Source: Actibacterium sp. (GTDB lineage Bacteria > Pseudomonadota > Alphaproteobacteria > Rhodobacterales > Rhodobacteraceae). From it: a stretch of 64,000 nt of DNA. Positions 57,579 to 64,000 of the stretch are shown here, in pieces (within the stretch, counting starts at the first letter, position 1; every line of letters begins with the position of its first letter). A program made the translations under genes and the position numbers. The stretch is from NCBI GenBank assembly GCA_016278325.1, contig JADQCB010000017.1, positions 25,188 through 89,187 of the forward strand, written 5' to 3'. Below the pieces are notes generated by a model. It was given only the letters and a program-made list of their open reading frames with translations. It was not told where the DNA came from and did not search any database.

Positions 57579-57761
57579 TCAGGAGTCGAATACCGGCATG
57601 AGTTCCACCCGCGCCCCGTCGATCACCACCTTGCCCTCGTGCTCGAAATTCACCGTTATGCGACCGTTGATGTTCGATTGCACCTGCCCCAGGCCCCAGT
57701 CGGGGCGATCTGGAAGGCGCACCAGCTGGCCCGGTTCCAACAGGTCGTTCATCCCGGTCAT
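57579..57761 (-). CDS. DUF3553 protein
   Basis: A 60-residue, SH3-like small protein: LLEPGQLVRLPDRPDWGLGQVQSNINGRITVNFEHEGKVVID. This is the DUF3553 pattern, common in alphaproteobacteria, function unknown. It has an excellent site, AAGGAGG 5 nt before the ATG at 57761. The start codons of this gene and divergent chpT are just 27 nt apart, so their promoters must overlap the genes. Confidence 0.8.
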   Translation of the reverse strand: MTGMNDLLEPGQLVRLPDRPDWGLGQVQSNINGRITVNFEHEGKVVIDGARVELMPVFDS

Positions 57762-57788
57762 CGTTCCTCCTTGCCGCCGGCGCCCGGC

Positions 57789-58391
57789 ATGAGCGCGCCG
57801 CCGCGACCCGATATTGCCGCATTGCTGGGCTCGCGCATCTGCCACGATCTTATCAGCCCTTTGGGGGCAATCGGCAATGGCCTGGAACTTCTGGGGATGC
57901 AGGGTGGCCGCAAGGGGCCGGAACTGGCGCTGATCGCGGACAGCGTGGCCGATGCGAATGCCCGCATCCGCTTCTTCCGGATCGCCTTCGGCGCGGCGTC
58001 CGAGGGCCAGACGACCGCCCGCGGCGACCTTGGCGATGTGCTGGGCACCTGTTTTCGCAGCAGCCGGATCACGCTGACCCACGACCTGCCCCAACGGATC
58101 GCCCGACGCGATGCCAAGCTGGTGCTTCTGCTTGTCCTCTGCCTGGAAACCGCGCTGCCCAGGGGCGGAGAGATCAGCCTGGCCGGGCGCGGCGAGGGCT
58201 GGCACCTGCGGGCCACGGGATCGCCGCTGACCCCACATCCGGACCTGTGGGCGATGCTGTCCGACCCGGCGCGAATGCCCGATATCACCGCCGGCGAAAT
58301 CCAGTTCGCCCTTCTGCCCGGGGCCGCGCGCCAGGCCGGGCGCACCCCGCGGATCGACATGCGCGAGGACGCGATCGACCTGGTTTTCTGA
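57789..58391 (+). CDS. chpT: Histidine phosphotransferase ChpT
   Basis: Passes phosphate from the hybrid kinase CckA to the response regulators CtrA and CpdR. The 200-residue product starts with the DHp-like helix RICHDLISPLGAIGNGLELL, phosphorylation at His19, and has a degenerate ATPase-like domain lacking an N-box, typical of ChpT. ATG at 57789; a longer in-frame start lies in the divergent gene. In Rhodobacterales this relay controls flagella, gene-transfer agents and stress genes, so CtrA sites nearby are of interest. Confidence 0.85.
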   Translation: MSAPPRPDIAALLGSRICHDLISPLGAIGNGLELLGMQGGRKGPELALIADSVADANARIRFFRIAFGAASEGQTTARGDLGDVLGTCFRSSRITLTHDLPQRIARRDAKLVLLLVLCLETALPRGGEISLAGRGEGWHLRATGSPLTPHPDLWAMLSDPARMPDITAGEIQFALLPGAARQAGRTPRIDMREDAIDLVF

Positions 58392-58406
58392 TCGCGCCGG
58401 GGGCCG

Positions 58407-59668
58407 TCAGCCGCGCACCGATCCGTCACCCTCGACAATATACTTGAAGCTGGTCAGTTGTTCCGCCCCCACCGGCCCGCGCGCATGCAGCTTGCCGGTT
58501 GCGATGCCGATCTCGGCGCCCATGCCGAATTCTCCGCCATCGGCGAACTGGGTCGAGGCGTTGCGCATCAGGATCGCACTGTCGAGCCGGCTGAAGAAAT
58601 GCGCGGCCGCGATGTCGTCCTCGGTCAGGATCGCCTCGGTATGACCCGACCCGTAACTGCGGATATGCGCGATCGCCGCGTCAATGTCGTCGACCACCCG
58701 GGCGGCGATCTCCATGGCGAGATATTCGCACCCCCAATCGTCATCCGTGGCCGCAACCGTGCCGGGCAGCCGGGCGAGGGTCGCGTCGGCGTGAACGGTG
58801 ACCCCCGCATCGACCAATGCGGCAACCAGATCGACCCCCAGCGTCGTCGCCGCGTCGCGGTGGATCAGCAGGCACTCGGCCGCTCCGCAGATGCCCGCCC
58901 GCCGCGTCTTGGCATTCAGCACCACCTTCAGCGCCTTCTCCGGGTCGGCCTCCTTGTCCACATAAATATGCACGATACCTTCGAGATGAGCGAAGACCGG
59001 CACCCGCGCCTCGCGCTGGACCAGCCCGACCAGCCCCTTGCCGCCGCGCGGCACGATCACGTCGATACTGTCGGACATCCGCAGCATTTCGCGCACCGCG
59101 GCGCGATCGCGCGTCGGCACCAGCTGGATCGCGTCCTCGGGCAGCCCGGCAACGCGCAATCCGGTCTGAAGGCAGTCGTGGATCAGGCGCGCGGAATGAA
59201 AGCTTTCGGACCCGCCGCGCAGGATCACCGCGTTGCCCGCCTTCAGGCACAGCGCACCGGCATCGGCGGTCACGTTGGGCCGGCTTTCATAGATGACACC
59301 GATCACCCCCAGCGGCGTGCTCACCCGGCGGATATGCAACTCCGAGGGCCTGTCCCATTCGGCGAGGGTCCGGCCCACCGGATCGGGCTGCTCGGCCACC
59401 GCGCGCAGCCCGTCAGCCATGGCGCGGATCCGCGCCTCGTCCAGCATCAGCCGGTCCATCATCGCCGCGCCAAGCCCCTTTTCGCGGCCGTAGTCGAGAT
59501 CCCTCTCATTCGCCGCGACGATGTCCTCGCGGCGCTGCCACAGCGCCTCGGCGGCGGCGATCAGCGCCGCATGCTTGGCCTCGGCACTGACATAGCCGAG
59601 CTCGGTGGCCGCGGCCCGGGCGCGGGCGCCGATTTCGACCATCAGCGCGGGAATGTCGTCGATCTGGG

Positions 59669-59672
<4 letters not shown>
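58407..59672 (-). CDS. proA: Glutamate-5-semialdehyde dehydrogenase
   Basis: Second proline-synthesis enzyme: reduces glutamyl-5-phosphate to glutamate-5-semialdehyde with NADPH. The 421-residue product has an aldehyde-dehydrogenase fold with the active Cys in [15 protein letters not shown] and the signature [13 protein letters not shown]. It overlaps proB by 4 nt. Confidence 0.96.
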
Positions 59673-61812
<2,140 letters not shown>

Positions 61813-61873
61813 TCATTGATCCGCGTCCCCGCCGATAGACGGAATGGGCCGCGCCCTCAAGGGCCGCTGTCGA

Positions 61874-62413
61874 TCAGGCCAGTTTCTTCAGATAGGTCCA
61901 GGTCGGAACGGTGGCATTGCGCGACACGCTGTAAGCCTCGGCATCGCCGATATAGGCGAACCCCGCATTGGTCAGCACGCGCGCCGATCCGGGATTGTCC
62001 TGGAACACCTCGGCAAAGATGGTGCGGCTGTCCTGCGGGTTCGCGTCAAGCAGCGCGCGCACCGCGTCCGAGGCAATCCCGGTATTCCAGAACGCCGGCG
62101 CCACCCAATAACCGATTTCGGACTGCGCGCGTTCCATCCGCTCCAGCGCGATCACGCCCAGCACTTCGGAAAGGTCGTGATCGGAACCGTCCATCACCCA
62201 GACATCCTCGGTGCGCTCGGGGTCGAGCGCGCGGGCGATGAACGCATCGATCGCACCGGGCGGCAGCGGGTGCGGGATCGAGCGCGTGAACCGGGCCACG
62301 CGCTCATCCCCGGCATACATCTGCAACAAGCCCGCGTCCGACTTTCGCAGCGGGCGCAAACAGAAACGCCCGGCCTCGATCACACCCTGGTTGACGATGG
62401 GTTCCAATTTCAT
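61874..62413 (-). CDS. GNAT N-acetyltransferase, RimJ/RimL-like
   Basis: A 179-residue acetyltransferase with CoA-binding features: IGYWVAPAFWNTGIASDAVRALLD (motif A) and NPGSARVLTNAGFAYIG (motif B) as in RimJ/RimL-type enzymes. Substrate unknown; position between rpmA and obgE does not show it. AGGAGG lies just before the ATG. Confidence 0.88.
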   Translation of the reverse strand: MKLEPIVNQGVIEAGRFCLRPLRKSDAGLLQMYAGDERVARFTRSIPHPLPPGAIDAFIARALDPERTEDVWVMDGSDHDLSEVLGVIALERMERAQSEIGYWVAPAFWNTGIASDAVRALLDANPQDSRTIFAEVFQDNPGSARVLTNAGFAYIGDAEAYSVSRNATVPTWTYLKKLA

Positions 62414-62569
62414 GCCTTTCCTCCTCCGAAAAGCGAAATATGCGCACCACCAGCCCGTTACTGGAAAAAGGCAACATGGCGATGGCGGCCCCGGCTTGCA
62501 AGCCGGGCGGCCCGTGCGGGCCTTCCAATATCATGTTCTCACCGCGATCCGGCAGTCATACCTGATTGA

Positions 62570-62603
62570 AATGAAAGGGGGACCGGCGCCGCGCCGATCC
62601 CCC
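62570..62603 (-). terminator. Terminator after rpmA
   Basis: On the minus strand GGGGGATCGG (62603-62594) pairs with CCGGTCCCCC (62586-62577) over 10 bp with one G-U pair and a 7-nt loop, followed by TTTCATT. It ends the rplU-rpmA unit. The 62414-62630 gap holds nothing else evident. Confidence 0.6.
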
Positions 62604-62630
62604 GTTTGTTACCCGAATTGGGGTTTCGGC

Positions 62631-62900
62631 TTATTCCGCGGCCTCCGCCACCGGAAGGACCGAAATGAAGGTGCGGCCCTTGAGCCCCTTGCGGAAGCTC
62701 ACGGCGCCCTCGGTCACGGCAAAGATCGTGTGATCCTTGCCCATACCCACGCCTTCGCCCGGCCACCATTTGGTGCCGCGCTGGCGCGCGATGATGTTGC
62801 CCGGGATCACGGCCTCGCCACCATATTTCTTGATGCCAAGGCGACGACCGGCAGAATCGCGCCCGTTGCGCGAGGAACCGCCTGCTTTCTTGTGTGCCAT
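62631..62900 (-). CDS. rpmA: 50S ribosomal protein L27
   Basis: Large-subunit protein near the peptidyl-transferase centre, 89 residues: [22 protein letters not shown] start and [28 protein letters not shown] lies 9 nt before the ATG. Follows rplU by 13 nt. Confidence 0.97.
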   Translation of the reverse strand: MAHKKAGGSSRNGRDSAGRRLGIKKYGGEAVIPGNIIARQRGTKWWPGEGVGMGKDHTIFAVTEGAVSFRKGLKGRTFISVLPVAEAAE

Positions 62901-62913
62901 CGGTTGTTACTCC

Positions 62914-63546
62914 TTACTTCCCGGCCAGGTCTTTGGCCTGCGCGACCCAGCCTTCGCGTTCGATGCGACCCTTGAAGGACAGCTTTTCGTCCATCTCGGC
63001 CACGTCCTCGGGGGTCCAGGCCGCAATCTGAGCGAAACTGGTGATCCCGGCCGCGTGCAGCTTCTTTTCCAGCGCCGGGCCGACGCCCGACAATTTCTTA
63101 AGATCGTCCGCGCCGGGCGCAGCGGGCGCCGCGGCCTTCGGTGCGGCGGCTTTCCTGGGCGCGGCTTTCGACGGGATGCTGGTGGCAACCGAAGGTGCGG
63201 AACCGGCGCCGATGGCCGCCTTCATTCCCGACTTTTCGCCCCCGTTCTCAAGGATGTCGGTGACCCGCACCAGCGTCAGATACTGGCGATGCCCCTTGGT
63301 GCGCTGCGAACCGTGCTTGCGGCGGCGCTTGACGAAATGGATCAGTTTTTCGCCCCTGATCTGGTCGATCACCTCGGCCTGCACAGCCGCACCGTCCACG
63401 GTGGGCGTGCCGACCTTGTCGCCGACCATCAGGATCTCGTTGAACTGGACTTTCTCGCCGGCATCGGCGGCCAGCTTCTCGACTCGCAGCACGTCGCCCG
63501 ACTGGACCTTGTACTGCTTGCCGCCGGTCTTGAGGACCGCAAACAT
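62914..63546 (-). CDS. rplU: 50S ribosomal protein L21 with helix-hairpin-helix tail
   Basis: L21 (residues 1-105, including [18 protein letters not shown] and [19 protein letters not shown]) is followed by an Ala/Pro/Lys-rich linker and a tail (about 145-210) [31 protein letters not shown] that has a helix-hairpin-helix DNA/RNA-binding pattern. At 210 residues it is twice the length of E. coli L21. The ATG at 63546 gives the normal N-terminus; AAGGAAGAG lies upstream. First gene of rplU-rpmA. Confidence 0.93.
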   Translation of the reverse strand: MFAVLKTGGKQYKVQSGDVLRVEKLAADAGEKVQFNEILMVGDKVGTPTVDGAAVQAEVIDQIRGEKLIHFVKRRRKHGSQRTKGHRQYLTLVRVTDILENGGEKSGMKAAIGAGSAPSVATSIPSKAAPRKAAAPKAAAPAAPGADDLKKLSGVGPALEKKLHAAGITSFAQIAAWTPEDVAEMDEKLSFKGRIEREGWVAQAKDLAGK

Positions 63547-63677
63547 GTGCTCTTCCTTTTCTTGACCGCGTCCTTTGGCCCCGCTTTCGCGGCGTTCGGT
63601 GCCGGGTGCGCCTTCGGACAGCGTGCCCCGATCGGGGCGATATTTCACGAATCCGCACCGGCAAGCCGGCGCGAAGA
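63547..63677 (-). promoter_or_regulatory. Possible structured rplU leader
   Basis: An inferred 5' untranslated region of about 131 nt. The palindrome GCCCCGATCGGGGC and the GNRA-capped hairpin suggest a fold. Leaders of rplU-rpmA are used for autoregulation in several bacteria, so a similar control is possible, but I cannot fold it in full. Confidence 0.35.
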
Positions 63678-63683
63678 AAACGC

Positions 63684-63712
63684 CTTATCGGGGCAGATCG
63701 CGCCCAAGTCAA
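63684..63712 (-). promoter_or_regulatory. Candidate promoter of rplU-rpmA
   Basis: On the minus strand TTGACT (63712-63707) and GATAAG (63689-63684) are exactly 17 bp apart, 138 bp before the rplU start codon. Strong sigma-70 match. Confidence 0.55.
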
Positions 63713-63909
63713 CCCCCGCCCCCGGGCCGCGACGCGAACCGCGTAAGGGATCCTTGCCGCTTGGGAAATTCCCCGCGGCCCGGACCGGATCGCGTGAAAC
63801 CGGGCGAAAGGCATCCGGAGCCGGCCGGACCCTGCAGGGCAAAGCAGATTTCGGGTTGCACCGCGCGACGCTTGCCCTTAAATCCCCGCCCTGTGGATCA
63901 CACACCTGC

Positions 63910-63999
63910 GGAGAGGTGCCGGAGTGGTCGAACGGGGCGGTCTCGAAAACCGTTGAGGGGGCAACCCCTCCGAGGGTTCGAATCCCTCTCTCTCCGCCA
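63910..63999 (+). tRNA. tRNA-Ser (anticodon CGA)
   Basis: A 90-nt class II tRNA, including an encoded CCA end. The acceptor stem GGAGAGG (63910-63916) pairs with TCTCTCC before the discriminator G at 63996; one pair is G-U. The anticodon stem-loop is GCGGT-CTCGAAA-ACCGT, anticodon CGA, reading UCG codons. A long variable arm and GGTTCGAATCC T-loop complete the fold. The long variable arm fits tRNA-Ser. Confidence 0.96.
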
Positions 64000-64000
64000 C

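Larger units (their letters stand above)
63547..63909. other. Gap between rplU and tRNA-Ser
   Basis: A 363-nt gap with the rplU promoter (63684-63712) and a 131-nt rplU leader. The leader includes a 14-nt palindrome (63625-63638) and a CCGC-GAAA-GCGG hairpin with a GNRA loop (63581-63592 on the minus strand). The rest, before the tRNA, shows no clear feature. Confidence 0.5.

Overview
The window is a stretch of core chromosome from a high-GC alphaproteobacterium, almost certainly of the family Rhodobacteraceae (order Rhodobacterales). The signs are the secDF-ccm cluster laid out like the helABCDX locus of Rhodobacter capsulatus, a three-gene sulfolipid operon of sqdBDC type, an ornithine-lipid gene pair, a ChpT histidine phosphotransferase with a neighbouring DUF3553 gene, an L21 protein with a helix-hairpin-helix tail, and Bpt/GlnE/GatB proteins of alphaproteobacterial type. 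There is no insertion sequence, prophage, CRISPR array or obvious genomic island. Genes are tightly packed, often with 4-nt ATGA/GTGA overlaps.

Layout. 0-9 kb: pepN, an acyltransferase, a transglycosylase-like lipoprotein, gatB, a DUF4177 protein, bolA, a J-domain protein and eno. 9-13.2 kb: a DUF1223 protein, acnA and a small unknown. 13.4-20.5 kb: one minus-strand run yajC-secD-secF-tauE/safE-Mth938-ccmA-ccmB-ccmC-ccmD-ccmG that joins protein export with cytochrome c maturation. 20.6-30.2 kb: serS, a TspO-like membrane protein, eda, glnE with a small partner, a YbaK-type deacylase, an RDD protein, bpt, then aroK-aroB. 30.3-34.3 kb: a small membrane protein, a secreted unknown, xerD and a CorC/HlyC protein. 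34.3-37 kb: a HerA-like ATPase and an IalB-family protein, separated by a divergent gap holding two plus-strand terminators (candidate small RNAs). 37-42.2 kb: envelope genes (KAS and a dedicated ACP, lpxD, an L,D-transpeptidase, a DUF882/YcbK peptidase). 42.3-48 kb: sqdBDC, then a polyamine-type ABC importer without a binding-protein gene. 48.1-57.5 kb: rplM-rpsI, a thioesterase, a crotonase, ctaA-M32 peptidase-glycosyltransferase, an rRNA/tRNA methyltransferase, a ThiE-like protein and olsB-olsA. 57.5-64 kb: a DUF3553 protein, chpT, rplU-rpmA-GNAT-obgE-proB-proA, and tRNA-Ser(CGA) at the right edge.

Themes. Many genes serve the envelope: phosphorus-free membrane lipids (sulfolipid and ornithine lipid), lipid A, peptidoglycan cross-linking and Sec export. 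I see no new defence or mobile system. The points most worth checking are the two candidate small RNAs at 35.87-36.13 kb, a perfect TTAA-N7-TTAA CtrA-type box in front of olsB, the ACP/KAS pair beside lpxD, and the degenerate ThiE-like and crotonase proteins. All function calls come from reading the sequence without database searches.
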